64,000 nucleotides of DNA, from positions 18,848,001-18,912,000 of the forward strand of contig NC_068569.1 of the NCBI RefSeq assembly GCF_025698545.1, given 5' to 3'. Every line of letters starts with the position of its first letter. Within the stretch, counting starts at the first letter, position 1. Under the pieces are notes generated by a model. It had not been told where the DNA came from. It saw only the letters and a list, made by a program, of their open reading frames with translations, and ran no database searches. The stretch is from Gossypium raimondii (lineage: Eukaryota > Streptophyta > Magnoliopsida > Malvales > Malvaceae). Positions 51,401 to 63,958 of this stretch are shown piece by piece. Both the position numbers and the translations under genes were made by a program.

Positions 51401-52101
51401 TAAGTTGTATACATATTGGTTTCATTATGTACATATACGAAGTTATAAAATGAAATGTTTGATATTTAGATAATGAAATTATGTACGAACATATTTTCGT
51501 ATTTGAAAAGTGAGGTTATATGCTTGAATATGATTTAATTATGAAAATGTCATTAATATTATGGATTTAGGGAATCAAATATTGAATATGTACATATCTG
51601 AAGTTATAAAATGAAATGTTTGATATTTAGATAATGAAATTATGTACGAACGTATTTTACGTATTTGAAAAGTGAGGTTATATGCTTGAATATGATTTAA
51701 TTATGAAAATGTCATTAATATGATGGATTTAGGGAATCAAATATTGAAAGTATTATTTAATTGAACATGACTCGATGTATACAAGTTTGGTTCGAATTTA
51801 TTAATTATAGAACATGTTCGATTGAATTTTGATGTATGCTGGAATTGAATTAGTTTAAATTTTGAAATGTGTTATTTGTGAGACATGCTCAGTAAGGTAT
51901 GATTGATTTGAATTGTGAAATACTTATTTATATATTTGAATTTAAATAAGTGAATTGAAGATATTCAAGTTTGATAATGTTATAAATGTATCGTTATTCT
52001 TTGGTGTATGAAAGGTGATAAATAACTGTGTTGAACTGTGTCTTGTTCGAAAATGTCTCGTAACCCTATTCTGGCGACGGATACGGGTTAGGGGTGTTAC
52101 A
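48422..52101 (-). mobile_element. Solo LTR of the same gypsy family, inserted in an exon copy
   Basis: 3,680 bp. On the minus strand it begins TGTAACACCCCTAACCCG and ends TTGGACTGTCACA. Flanks are TTGTA (48417-48421) and TTGCA (52102-52106), a target duplication with one C-to-T change. Its ends match the solo LTR at 30634-33996. No primer site, coding domain or second LTR is inside. The insertion interrupts the codons for VGAMPW in a duplicated gene exon; the uninterrupted sequence is present in the copy at about 53940. Confidence 0.85.
51427..51748. repeat. 161-bp tandem duplication inside the solo LTR
   Basis: Two adjacent copies (51427-51587 and 51588-51748) begin ATGTACATAT and share GAAGTTATAAAATGAAATG and the rest of the unit with only a few differences. 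The duplication is younger than most of the LTR's divergence from its relative. Confidence 0.85.
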
Positions 52102-52740
52102 TTGCACCCACTTCTAATGCATAAAATTTTCTCCCATGCAGGCAATGATTCGAGTTTGGGATGAGTAATCCTTTGTATGTAATAACTTAGTTGATTATTA
52201 TTTCCTCTTGGTCATATCGTCAAAGAGGAATATCATTCTTTTGTTAGAAAAACAAAAGCAAAAGCTTTAGTAAAATGTAGAATACTTTGATGCAACAAAT
52301 TTCAAGTAGAATTGTGAAAATGACGAATTAGAAAAATCCTTATAATGTATCTTTTAACAAGATAGCCTTTTATTGTTTTATAAATTAACTTTGTATAAGA
52401 TTATTTCTTTATATGATAATTTTATATACAAAATTACATCTCTATAATATTATTATTCATTAATCAATAATTATAATATACTTTTCACATTATAGTTTTT
52501 TTTTGTTTATTAAGACATATTTACATTTTGATGTCATATGATATACTTATTTTGGCCATCACATTTATATTCGATTTGAAGTTTAAATTTTTTGGCTGAT
52601 GCATAAGTAAATAAATAAAATTTGTTTTATAATTAAATTATTATCTTGGTTGAAGTGAAAACTCCTTAAATTAGTATTTCGATTGATCATGCTGGAATGA
52701 TTTTGTTTTTATTTTAAATGAGAAATTGGTATAAAATCCC
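52102..52740 (-). pseudogene. 5' part of the exon split by the solo LTR, plus duplicated flank
   Basis: On the minus strand 52102-52190 reads THPKLESLPAWEKILCI with small changes, the same as the first exon at 53929-54066. Restoring one target copy joins it to 48421. The flank up to ~52740 parallels the flank of the second copy (about 54067-54640) and a stretch near 48085-48270, showing that a block larger than the exon was duplicated. Confidence 0.6.
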
Positions 52741-53029
52741 ATTAAACTTTAAAATTGAGGTTAAAAATTAAATTATATCTAATGTGTTCATGAGCCAAAA
52801 CATTAAAATTTAGTATATTGATTTCCATGAAATTGCACTAAAATTTAAGCATAGATAAAATATGTTTTAAGGGAGAACTCAAGTTCAAACTTTAAAGACC
52901 ACATCATTTGAAAGAGTAGCTACAGATCCTAGAGAGATTAATTTCTATGAACAAAAAAATGATAAATCATATTTACAAATAAATATTCTATTAACTACTA
53001 CTATTAAACTAATAATGTAAGTTCTTTGG

Positions 53030-53400
53030 CTTTGTTTGTATTTATTGTTCTATGATCCAACTATGGTAGGTAAGCGTGGTGTAAACTCATCATACTCCCA
53101 TCCAGCGGTTTTAATTTGCTCTAATGGAATAATTCAATCCCTTTCTCCCGTGCTTCTTCAACCTACTACCAAAATGCGTATATATATATATCAATAATAG
53201 ACAGAAACTAGCATTGCATTGACATATAAGAATTAATAGCATGCAATGCACCAAATAATTGATATGATAAGCAAATTTATACCTTCTTTTCGTTGTAGAG
53301 CCGTTGAACATGACGAACACCAAGCATGAGTAAAGTAGCCACTATGACACCCGACACCAGAAAAGCATTATCTATAGAAACCACTAGAGCAAGTAAAACA
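53030..53400 (-). pseudogene. Partial related copy with a membrane segment, uncertain
   Basis: On the minus strand, 53283-53396 reads SIDNAFLVSGVIVATLLMLG followed by VRHVQRLYNEKK up to a GT donor, a hydrophobic helix with a charged edge. After an intron with TAG acceptor at 53163-53164, a 42-bp stretch (53121-53162) gives 13 further residues and a stop. In another frame, 53041-53150 encodes IPLEQIKTAGWEYDEFTPRL, homologous to the C-terminal part of the neighbouring copies, after an in-frame TGA. It could be the end of a separate small membrane-protein gene overlapping a decayed copy, or one chimeric pseudogene. Confidence 0.35.
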
Positions 53401-53589
53401 TATACATGGTAATGATCATTAGTGTTCAAACTAGAAAATGTAAAAAATTAATATATATTGATTTACCATGCATAATATTATTCAACCACATCATAATGAT
53501 CATTAGTGTTCAAATTATTCAATAACAATAAGTCCTTAAGAATATGATGATGATATCGAATATTAATAATAAAGTTCTTAGCCAATGTT

Positions 53590-54066
53590 TGCCAATTTTA
53601 TTGTGATCTTATTCTTCTTTGATACAACTATGCTAGGCAAGCGAGGTGTAGGTTCTTCATATTCATCCTATCTAGTGGCTTGAATTTCCTCCAATGGAAT
53701 CGAAAACCAATCCATCTCCTTAGCATTGTCGGTAAGTGACTTTATTTCCGAGAAAAGTCCTGGGTCAATTTTGGAGTTCTAGTCAATATCATCGATATAC
53801 AAATTTGTTGCATTACTTGACAACTTGTTCTCGCAAGGAAAACCATGATAAATTTCCCAGAATCTCTGTTTGGCTTCCTGAAAAGCTGTTAAACCGGCCG
53901 AATCATCCCACTCGAACATTTTGTCATGTTATCTTTTCCAAGGCATTGCACCCACTTTGATGCAGAATTTTTTCTCCCATGCAGGCAATGGTTCAAGTTT
54001 GGGATGAGTAGTCCTTTGTCTATAGTAACTTAGTTGATGATTATTCCCTTTTTGACGATATGACAT
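53590..54066 (-). pseudogene. Best-preserved copy of the uncharacterised plant gene, broken
   Basis: An ATG at 54066 opens 45 codons (MSYRQKGNNHQLSYY ... LPAWEKKFCIKVGAMPW) that end at a stop (53929-53931). In the same frame the sequence then continues KMFEWDDSAGLTAFQEAKQ, RFWEIYHGFPCENKL, YIDDID and, further on, MDWFSIPLEEIQAT. TAG stops replace tryptophan codons twice (after YIDDID and after ATR). A stretch equivalent to FVKANKNLYEN in the other copy is missing at the first stop. No intron is needed. I recall similar proteins of unknown function in other plants; this is not verified. Confidence 0.6.
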
Positions 54067-55052
54067 TTTTCTATTTGAAAAGAAATTAAAATAAGAAAGA
54101 TAAATATAATGTTAGTAAAATATGATTGTCTTTGAAACATGCCTCCAAGATGCAACAAATCTATGAGTAGAATTGTGAAAATGATGAATAGAAAAATTCT
54201 TTATATAAATACCAAAAGGGTATCTTTTAACGAGATACCCTTTCATAGGGTTGTATTGTTTTATAAATTAACTTTGTATAAGATTATGTTTTATATGTTA
54301 ATCTTACGTACAAAGTTACGTCTATACAATATTATTATTCATTAATTAATAAATATAATATATTTTATTTTTGTAAATAAGTAAAATCCAAAAATTATAA
54401 ACGTTTTATTTTCTTTTCATCATATTTACATTTTAGATGTCATATTATATAATCATTTCGCCATCGCATAGGTAAATAAATAAAATTTATTTTTAATCAT
54501 TTTTTTGTTTTAGTTATTATATTCAAATTTGAAGTTTGTTTTTTTTAAAATTAACATAAATTTAACAAGTATTTTTTAATTTATCTTTTCATCATATTTA
54601 CATTTTCATCATTTTTTTATTCTTTTAATCAAGTATTTTAGGGCTAAATTGAAAACTAGGCTTTTGTTTTTTAGAAAAGAAATTATAAGCTTGCATGTAA
54701 ACTAATCAGTAAATAAAACAAGTTAATAACCTGTTAAATATCAAAATGTTAGATTCCGATTAGATTAATATCAATCGAGCAGGGGAATGGTTAGAAATTG
54801 TTGTGTTTAATCACCAAAAGTCATACCTATTAAATTCCATAAAAAGTGAAAGAAACCCCTCTGCATTCCAATTTATCTTCCTTTTGCCAAAAATCCAAAG
54901 CACCAATAGCTTCTGCTTCTATATTAAGATTCTTATGAGTCTGTCAGTCTCAGTATTATAATTATTTTATTAATGCTTGGATTGGACCCTGAACTCAAAA
55001 TGGATTCTCAAGATTAAGAAGCAAAGAAGGAACCGTACGGGCACTGGCAACG
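54067..55052. other. Intergenic, start partly duplicated
   Basis: The left portion (to about 54640) resembles 52200-52740. The rest is AT-rich and without recognised features. Confidence 0.45.
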
Positions 55053-55157
55053 ATGCTGGCTTCAGCTACGCCAAATAAACCCAGAGATTCCCTCTCAAAT
55101 TCAAAGCACGCTCCTACTCTTCAACCCCTCCCCACCACTTTCTCTCTCTTTCAGCAG
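55053..55157 (+). other. Possible first exon of an unidentified gene
   Basis: An ATG at 55053 opens 35 codons of low-complexity, serine- and proline-rich residues (MLASATPNKPRDSLSNSK) ending at CAGCAG|GTTTGAG, a fair splice donor in phase 0. The local composition is richer in GC than the surroundings, as in a 5' exon. I found no continuing exon downstream, so this may belong to a non-coding transcript or be chance. Confidence 0.2.
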
Positions 55158-58100
55158 GTTTGAGTTTTGTATTATCAGTTTTTGGTTGACTTTTGCTGAT
55201 CATTTAGAGACATTTATTATGTATAAGAAGCTGAATTTCATGTAAATGCTTCGTTCCCACAGGGTAGCTGTAGGTACATGGCATGTCTTCAAAAGTCATC
55301 CTATATACTATTTGTCAACAGTTAGTTGAGTCTTTTGACTTGAATTATCCCACAAAAGCTTTAGGGTTGGTGAATTGATTTCTATGTTCTTGCTACGAAA
55401 TTATATCTGATGGCAATGTTGTTTCCCTACCTATCCTTGCTACATACCCTTCACTTAATTGAAGGTCATATATGTCTTTATCTTCCTGTAATCATCTATG
55501 ATATTTTTCCCATCTCTTTGCAAGCATGGTATAGGAAAAATTAGATCTTGTTTCTCAGATATTACTGGAAAGCAACTGAATGTATATATTTTCCCATTCG
55601 TAACTCACTTTCCTATGAACATCGTATTTATCATTAAAACGTGATGTGCATTATCTTTGCTTAATTGGCCGGGCATTTCAAAGTTGGTTAGTTGATATTC
55701 TCTTAAAATCGTACGGTTCTTAATTTTAACTCATCAGCTTAAAATGGCATCATATATCATGGGGCTGTTAAGTAACACCATCAAGAAAAAAAAAATCAAC
55801 TTTGTGATACTTTGTTGAATATTGGCCAGCATTGCAGCAGGAAGGTCTTTTGGTGCACATTCATGCAGCTGAAATTTTTTTTACACGCAAACTAGTCTAG
55901 TTCAGTTGTAATTTGTTTTGTTGATGTATAAAGACTAGTTAGCTGATTTGTTTATGTTTAGGTACTGATTTGGCTGAAAAATCAGCTTGTTTACTTGTAC
56001 AAGTTATGTTTTGTAAGTTTCAATGTTAGTGGGAGTGGTTACGTATTTGGTATTGTATGTAACTTAAAAAAACAATCCCCTTCAAAAATGAATCAAGTGA
56101 AAAACTTGTTTTAACTACTTGTTTTAGCTTCTCATTTTTCTTTATTCTCTGGTTTTCCTTATTTTTAATAGATTGTTTTTTGTTTAAATCGATTGTTTAT
56201 TGTTTGAATCTATTCATCTTGATTTAAATCAATTCTCTGTAGATTAACTCGATTCAAACCCCAACATACTTTGGCATAAAGCTTACTGAAGTTACAAGTT
56301 CAGCAACGCTTATCCCATATCATTATAATGCACCTACATAATCGAGCCTTATAAAAAGGTGTTGTGATATGCCACTTATTATTGGTAGCCATGACAATTT
56401 TGGGAACTCTTGCTTTGCTAAAATTTTCTTGGAAGATAAAAGATTGACCTTCTTAGTTTTGGCGCCTTGGGAAACTGGGAGGATCCACTTGCTTGAAAAA
56501 TGGGGAAAGGATGCTTTTGTACTTGGCTTAGTAAGCAGGTATGTGTTATTATGCATGGTTTGACTGAATAATAGCTCAACCATGAAGTTATGGGTAAATC
56601 TTTGATGAAGCACGGTCACTGTCTAATTTGTTTGGTTAAATTAGGAGCCACATTTTTAATCTCTCTTCAGTTCCGCACTTCATCCTTCGCCAAGAACAGA
56701 TGAAAAACGAGCAGCAAGAAGCATGAAAATGATATGCTTATCCATTCAACAGGAAAACATTACAATTTAAGTCACTAAACATTACCAAATACACAACTAC
56801 TCCCACTAACTATATTGTAACTTACATAACATTGCTTGCACTTAAAACAAAAAAAAAAAAGTCAATCAGCACCTAATCAAATCAGTGCATAATAAATACA
56901 TTGGTTAAGATCAAATCAAATGAAACTAGAAAGAAACTAAAGCTGAACCAGCATGCTTCAATAAGAATCAGCATGCATCATAGTTTCAGCTGCTGCATGG
57001 TTGGCCAACTTGTAACAGTTTCATTGTAGGTGCTTCTTTCTTCCAAATCAGCAATGGAAAAAAGAATGTATCAGGAAAACAAGGGAAAAGAAAATAAACA
57101 CTGTTATCTGGATTTGCTGGGGCAAAAATTTGGCTTTAGCACATAAATATAACTTTTTAACATCTCATAAAGATGAATCAGGGCTTCATGATGGAATTGT
57201 TGTCACAACTATCTTGTTCTTGGTCTTTTCCCCCTCACATAATGGTTTGTGGATAATTTTCTATGTATTAATTTAAATATTGTAATACTTGTTTTCTTTA
57301 ACTTTCATATGTTTAAAATAGAAATTCACTGTAGATTATATGAGGCTTAAATTGAGGATAGACAAGTAGACACCTCTAAACAATTGGTTCCCTCAAATCA
57401 AATCAGAACATAATCATATGAATATCATTTCCACGTGTTTTCAAAACCCCATGCTATTAAGTTTATTATCTTGGATAGTGACCCTGTCCCCTTGAGAATG
57501 ATTATGGACTGTTTTGTGAATTTTGAGACTTTTTAAGCATGATGATTGGCAGTTATGTGATGTTAGAGATACATATTTAGAAAAATATGCCAAATTCTCC
57601 GATCACTCAATCGTGACATCGGATCACTTCACTTCTCCTTTTAATTTTGTGGGAAAATCTTCTCAAACTTCAGTTTCTAAACCTATTTCTTAAGTACACG
57701 TTCATATTACTGCAACGATCTGGTTAATTTAAGTTTCTAGCTATTTGTAGATGTTTGAGGATTGAAGGTTAAACCGGAGCTTCTCGACTGTAAAAGCTTG
57801 GGGTATGATCTTTCATCACCTCTATGGTCATCAGAGCACATTGCCTTAATGTTGCACGTTTCGGACTCAAACCGATATCCATCTCTTGAAATCAGATGGC
57901 AACATGAGATGCTGTAGTAGTTTACATTTAGATAGCAAACATATGAAGAAATACAATTAAATTTTTTGCAAAATCACAGTTATAGGGTCCATCTAAAGCC
58001 ATAAAATATCAGGAAATTATGTTTGCAAGCATACTCGTTTCGGATACCTTCAGGTAGCTCTGCTAACCAAATTTTATAACCCTGTAACTAATGCTGATGA

Positions 58101-59097
58101 TAACATTTGAACTTTTCCTTATCCATGATGCTTTAGAATATCTGCCAATATTCTATACATGTACCAGTCTTAATTCATCAATTCTTACTTGATGGATTAT
58201 TTTTATACCATAGAAATCTCTGCTATAGCATTACAACATATCTGATGCAGCTGAATATTGTCAGTGCCAGACCTTGTAGTCGGTATTTATAACTAAGGAA
58301 AATAATATAAATATTTTATACGCAACTGCACATCTATCAAGTTATTATAGGGAGAAAAAAAAAAGAGAAAAAACAAAAACGAGTTAAAACACTGTCTAGC
58401 TTGATCTTGCATTTAAATTCAATTCTACACCCACTACAACTGTTCACTCACAATGAAACCAATAAATGCTGCTGAACAGTCTTATGTTATATTAGTTGCA
58501 CCATAATTTTTTATTAATCTCCGTAACCCTTTCAGGTTTATCCTCTCTAAACATTGAAGACACTCGACTGCAAAAGAAAAAAAAAACCCAAGTCCCTGGG
58601 TTTTGGTATGTCATCTAGATTGACATTGAAGTTTCGGGCTGCAATTTCGCTTTTTACAATGAAACAGGCTAAGGATCAGAGACAAGGAGTATACGATAGA
58701 TATGAACGTATGAAAGAGAACCAGTTTGGTTTTAATTGCAAATTGAATTGGTAGAAAATTCAGTGAGCCGCCATTTTCTTACCATAATATCCGATTGCTT
58801 AAACAATACTAGAAAATAAACCATTATCATACATATATAATATATTTCTACATCATACAAGTCAGTACTATGTATGTTAGTTTCGGTTCTCTCTATATGA
58901 CCCTCAGTAGGCTTTTTTTTCATTGGAGATGAAGATGCTTAAATATAAATATATGTATATATATATATATATAAATCAGCTAAAACCTTTAAAGCACCAC
59001 TATTTTGCTTTCCAAGACGAATTAAGAAATACAAATTTAATCAACACACGTTGGGGTGGATTTGTTATCCTAAACATAAAAAACTTGATTGTCCTTA
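55158..59097. other. Intergenic, no gene recognised
   Basis: AT-rich with short unrelated open stretches. Overlapping open frames near 56323-56619 on both strands show no family match. The right end should hold the 3' UTR of the WW-domain gene. Confidence 0.5.
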
Positions 59098-59887
59098 CTA
59101 GCACAAGAGGCTAAGCCCCTGCTTGAATAGTTTCGGAGGGCCTTGGTCTGGTGGGTGCATGAATTTGCAGTTAGGGCATGCAGGTGATGACTTGCAAAGC
59201 ATCACCAACATGTGGCATCTCATGCACACTGTTGCTACCATCTCTTGATCTTGCTGATCATTCTCCTCCACTGCCAACCATGAAAGGTTGCGAGTTAATC
59301 CTCCCGATGAGTTGATCTTCTTATCAACTGAACCGGCCCTCGTGGGGCCGACGGAGTTGTGCTTGTTGAATAATTGGTGATCTTTTTCATTAACTTTCCT
59401 TACTGATGAATCGCATGGTAGGTTTAGCTCAAGGTCTAAGCTCATGTGAACGGGGCTTGGGGGTTCAGGGCTTCTCCTTGGATCCTTTGATGTTCTCTTA
59501 TGGGTCCTTGTATTGTAAAAGTGTATCTGCCCTGACTGAACATCGAAGAAAGCCAAGCAGTTATAAGGTTGTAGCTATTGTTTATGTAACAGTAATACTA
59601 CTGCTGAATCATATTCTTCTTCTAGTTATGTATGTATGTATGTATGTATGTATGTATACCTGAATGTCTAAACATCTTTGCCACTCCAAAGGTAATGGAG
59701 TCTCGAGGTGTAGCTCCATATCGAACACCGATTTTATGCTTTCAGCTTTAGATCGCTTGTCAGAAGTTTCTTCATGATCACCTTGTGAATCTTCTTCCAA
59801 CTTTCTCTTCTTGGATGAATTGTCGAACTCTGAGATTGTCTTTCCGATCATATCTGAAGGGGAGAGGGGGGCTTGAAAGGAAATCAT
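59098..59887 (-). CDS. CFL1: WW-domain protein, CURLY FLAG LEAF 1-like, 221 aa
   Basis: Two exons, 59660-59887 and 59098-59535, join in phase 0 (666 bp, 221 aa). A WW domain spans the junction: PLPLEWQRCLDIQ then SGQIHFYNTRTHKRTSKDPR, with the first W, the YN pair and the final P. Further on is an EAR-type repression motif (LDLELNL). Near the C-terminus is a paired-cysteine segment (VCMRCHMLVMLC and CPNCKFMHP). This order matches rice and Arabidopsis CFL1, which binds the homeodomain factor HDG1 and negatively regulates cuticle formation; that role is taken from the family. The intron (59536-59659) is GT-AG. Its donor lies at the edge of a TATG microsatellite. Confidence 0.88.
59627..59656. 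repeat. (TATG)n microsatellite at the CFL1 splice donor
   Basis: Seven or more TATG units end three bases from the donor dinucleotide (59658-59659 on the minus strand), so the intron begins GTATACATACATACATAC. Confidence 0.9.
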
Positions 59888-59951
59888 ATAGAAATTAAAA
59901 ACTACACCAAAGGTAGAGCTATATAGTTTTTAGCTATCTTAGTTTTCTGTC

Positions 59952-59956
<5 letters not shown>

Positions 59957-59993
<37 letters not shown>
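59957..59993. repeat. (AG)18 microsatellite in the CFL1 5' leader
   Basis: A 37-bp AG run, read as CT on the coding strand, starts 70 bp upstream of the CFL1 ATG and ends close to the transcription start predicted from the TATA box. CT-rich leaders are common in plant genes. Confidence 0.9.
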
Positions 59994-59995
<2 letters not shown>

Positions 59996-60019
59996 AAATG
60001 GATGAAATGGTTTAGGTGG

Positions 60020-60026
60020 TTATATA
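60020..60026 (-). promoter_or_regulatory. TATA box of CFL1
   Basis: TATATAA on the minus strand, 133 bp upstream of the ATG and about 27 bp before the CT repeat. Confidence 0.5.
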
Positions 60027-62821
60027 GGCTAAAATTTGGGGTGTTAAAGGCAAAGTATAACTGCAGGGCAAAGCTTTTCGATTGAAGAAATTAACCAAAA
60101 GGAAGGGCCTACCTATGCATGACGTGCATTCCAAGTTGGCTCTTCAATTAACTACGCTACTTCAACCCAAGCTGCTGCTATTCAAAGCTTAGATGTGAAG
60201 TTCTAACCAACCTCTCTCTTTAGTCAATTATATATAAATTTCACCTGATCTTGATGGCTCCTTAATTAAACCCCTATTAATTCCAAACTAAATTACAACC
60301 GTAAATGTGTTTTGGGTTCATCATATTCACGAATTTGTTACTATTGTGACTAATTGCGATGAATAAAAACAAGGTAAAAGAACAAGGATTATAGTATCAT
60401 GTTGCGGGAGCGATCCAATCCCGATATATCCTAGGTGTGGGGATTCAACTTTTTGAAGCCATATTAGAGAGTGAGGCAAGGGAAAAAGTTAGCTAGTTGT
60501 GGGTACTTAAGAAAGGCGGTGAGAGGTGTGGAAGGGGGAGCTAGGGACATTAAATGAGAAGAGTGTGTAAACAGTTGAAAGGGGAGGAACTTAGTCTTGA
60601 ATGCCAATGGGATCTTTAATAACATATAATAACTTCAACTTCCACAATTGGGTCACTCAAAGAACTACAACTTTTAAAGCTTTCAACACCCACCTTTTGC
60701 CATTTCAAACAAATCCCCATATCAATTCAAAGCTCTGAACACCCCTCCTCAGCTATATCCTAATAATAACTAATAATATAAATTCCCATCGGCTAAAAGC
60801 ACCATTCCATACCGATCAAGTATCTTAAGCTCTGGGAACTAACTGTTTTAATCTCCTAGGACCAGCAGCAAAGGAAACCTCTTAATTTTCGATTCTCCGT
60901 ACAAAAAAAAATCTTAATTACTTCAATTATTTATACTTAATATTCGCCTTTAACGATATAATCCTTGTCTTTTCTAAAAGCTATGTTATATAGCCATGAC
61001 CAAATTACAACATGCTGTAACTTTCAAAGCTGATATATGAGCTTTCAGTATCCAACTATGTCAGTATATTCATATAAATATACTGTACTCGCCCGTGATA
61101 TGGGGAACTTTTCACTTGAAAAAGGAAGAGTAGTATGGGAAGCAAGGGGCAAAAAGAAAGTTAGGGTAAGTAGTTTTGAATGTAAGAGGAAAATGATGAT
61201 GTAGGTGCGAAATATATAATGGTGCATGGCGGTTTAGACGTTAAGTGATATGGAAGTCCTTAAGGCGATCGAATTTCACCAACCAAATATAAATTGGTGA
61301 GGGACCCTAAATAGAGACTAGACAGCAGATGACATAAATATACCCAACCCATTTTAACATCCTCCCCTTGTAATTTTTTTTCCCATAATAAGCCTGTATT
61401 CCTGACCTAATCAACCCTTCCAATCTTGAAAATTATTAATAATCTTTAGCAAAAACAAAAGGAAAAAGGGTCCAAAATCCAATTCCACAAAAGCCATTAA
61501 AGGCATGCAGGCATTGAGAGAGAAAGAGAAGTAAGTCTACCTGCCTTCATTAACTCCCCATCTTGAATTCACTTAAATGCAGAATTCAAGGGAAGGGGAG
61601 GATGACCCATTGAAAACCCACCTCGCTTTCTTCAACATCTTTCGATTTCATCGTCACCACCTTCTGTTTTAATGCTCTCAACCCAACTCTTCTTCCCTTC
61701 ATTTATGTTCTTCTCTCTCTTTCTAAATGTTGATTTCAAAGGGTTTTAAATCACAATTCCTACTTATGAGAATAACTGTCAGAATCTACCACTCTCACTA
61801 ATAAATTACATGTGAATCACTTAGATCCCCAAATATACAGCCTTTTTAATCCCATTGTCACTTTGTTAAAATTTGGGTACCATTCACCAATTTCTTTCCA
61901 GTCCCACAATTTAATGAATAATTATTTGCCTTTACCCGCCTAAATCCCATATCTATATTACTGTTGCTCACCCATTAGCACCTAAGCACCATAACTATAT
62001 TCATCCACCATTTAAAACCCAAAATTTATTTTTTGAAGTTTATAGTTAATATGAAGGATTATTATCGGATTGATTGTGGTAATTTTTTTAAATTTTATCC
62101 TTAGATATTTTATTTTTATTACCTTTTAAATATGCAGATATTCTTTTATCCGCTTATAGAGTACTTGTATATATTAAATAATTATTTTGTTATTAGTGAG
62201 ATGATATTTTAATTATTCCAGTATATAAGACTTAATGCTTTTAACGATTAAGTTCGAGTTTTACTGTGCGAAAAATTATGTATAATTTAATTCGTTATTG
62301 AATTAAATTATTTAGTTCAATGCTTATAAGATTTGATTTTAAATGAAATTGTTATATAATTAGTTGTAATTTGAAAATAAATTTATTTTTTTACTTAATA
62401 TAAATATATATTTGTTGCCTTTTCTTTCAATAAATTAGTATATGAGAGCACATGAAAACTCTGCAAACCCTAATCTAAATTAGGGAAGCGAAATTATCTC
62501 ACTATACTCCTATAAAAGAGGTTATTAATGCTGTTGGTTGTGCCTTACTAGCTAGCTACTAGTCACTCGTCACTTGTATTAATTATAATAGTGATACGTG
62601 GTGACGTCGATTTTTTGCTCCCTTAATAACTATGAAGTTTTACTAACAAGTATTGTTAAAAATATTTCGAAGAGGTTATAATTTTTAATGACATTGATTA
62701 AGGAGATAAAAAGAGGAAAATATAACTAATGCATTTTTAATAAAGTAAAAAAAGTAATATTAGAGGTAAAACGGTTTTTAAAGCAATATTAATATAGTAA
62801 CTTGTTAGTGTAAGCTATATT
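60027..62821. other. Promoter side of CFL1 and intergenic DNA
   Basis: No gene recognised. An L1-box-like TAAATGCA lies at about 61574-61581, some 1.7 kb upstream of the CFL1 start; single matches of this length occur by chance. Confidence 0.45.
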
Positions 62822-63958
62822 GTAACTCAACATCATGTAATCTGGCATATTTAGTTGATATCTTTTAAGTGAAAAATTTTAGATCTTTAAATGCACATAC
62901 TTTGAGGATTTTTAGCAAGTACTTTTATTGAGTTGAATTGTGAAAATTAAAGTCAACAAGATTTCTCTTAGAAAATCTCTGCTATTCTATTTCATATTGA
63001 AGACCTAATCGAGCTGAATTCAAAGAGAAAAATGTTCCCATTGATTGTATTTTTGACAAGTCACTTCATGTCTATTTAAGTTTGTTTGTTATTTATGTAT
63101 GAGAGAGGGAAAGCACTTAACTCATTCATTGCGAGGAACTTATTCTAGTGCATAATTGTTGTAAATAAATTATCTTAATTGTGCAATTTGTAACTAAGTT
63201 TTCAAGGGGAAAGTCTTAATGGGGGAGAGTGAAGTTGCAATTTGGTGAGTGAGTTGAATTTAAATCATATCTTGTGCTAAAGATTGATAATGGGTTATTC
63301 TTTAGGCAATGCCTTGTAGATGTAAGAAATTTTTGAATTGTATAACCAACTTTTATACCTATCTCATTTTTTTATTCTATTAGTTAGTAAGCCTACTTGC
63401 AATTGAATGTGCAATTGGAAAATAAAAAGCAACGAACTCTCAATTGGTATAAGAGTTAGCCATGATGAACTAAGTGAAGACCCTATCATTGGTTTACTGT
63501 TGAAATGTAAGGAAAATCAATCTTGAGACCTCCTATGTTGGATGGAATGAACTATGCCTGCTGGAAGGCAACGAAGGGTTTCATCAAGTCCATGAATAAG
63601 AAACCCTAGTATTTGATCTTGACTACTTGGGAGCCCCTAACAACTGATATGAGTGGTGTAAAGACTCCAAAACCTGAGGTTACATGGACTAGTGATAAGG
63701 GAAAGTTGGCCAATGTGAACTCTAAGGCCGTTAATGTAATTATTAATGGAGTTTCCCCTCAAGAACTAATACTGTTAAATAGCCCAAACTCCAAATGCCA
63801 ACAACAATATTTGGTGCTCTAAGGATGCAAGAAAAAGAAACCTTGTCTGAGTTTCACGCAAAATTTTATGGCATCACAAATCAAACTTTTCTCTTAGAGA
63901 AGCGTACCAATGACAAGCTAGTTAAAAAAGTGTTTAGGTCTTTGCTTAAATGATTTGT
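62822..63958 (+). mobile_element. Decayed copia element, 5' LTR and gag, interrupted
   Basis: A primer-site relic TGGTATAAGAGTT (63445-63457; usual form TGGTATCAGAGC) marks the boundary between a presumed LTR to its left (left end unclear, perhaps near 62822) and gag. Gag reads RPPMLDGMNYACWKA, then a stop at 63607-63609, KLANVNSKAVNVIINGVSPQ, a deletion, and finally SEFHAKFYGITNQTFLLEK and KVFRSLLK before the next insertion. This is the UBN2-type gag fold of copia elements, inactivated by a stop and an internal deletion. Confidence 0.6.

Noticed and set aside
56323..56619. Overlapping open frames on both strands
   Set aside because: No family similarity recognised and no supporting splice or promoter context.
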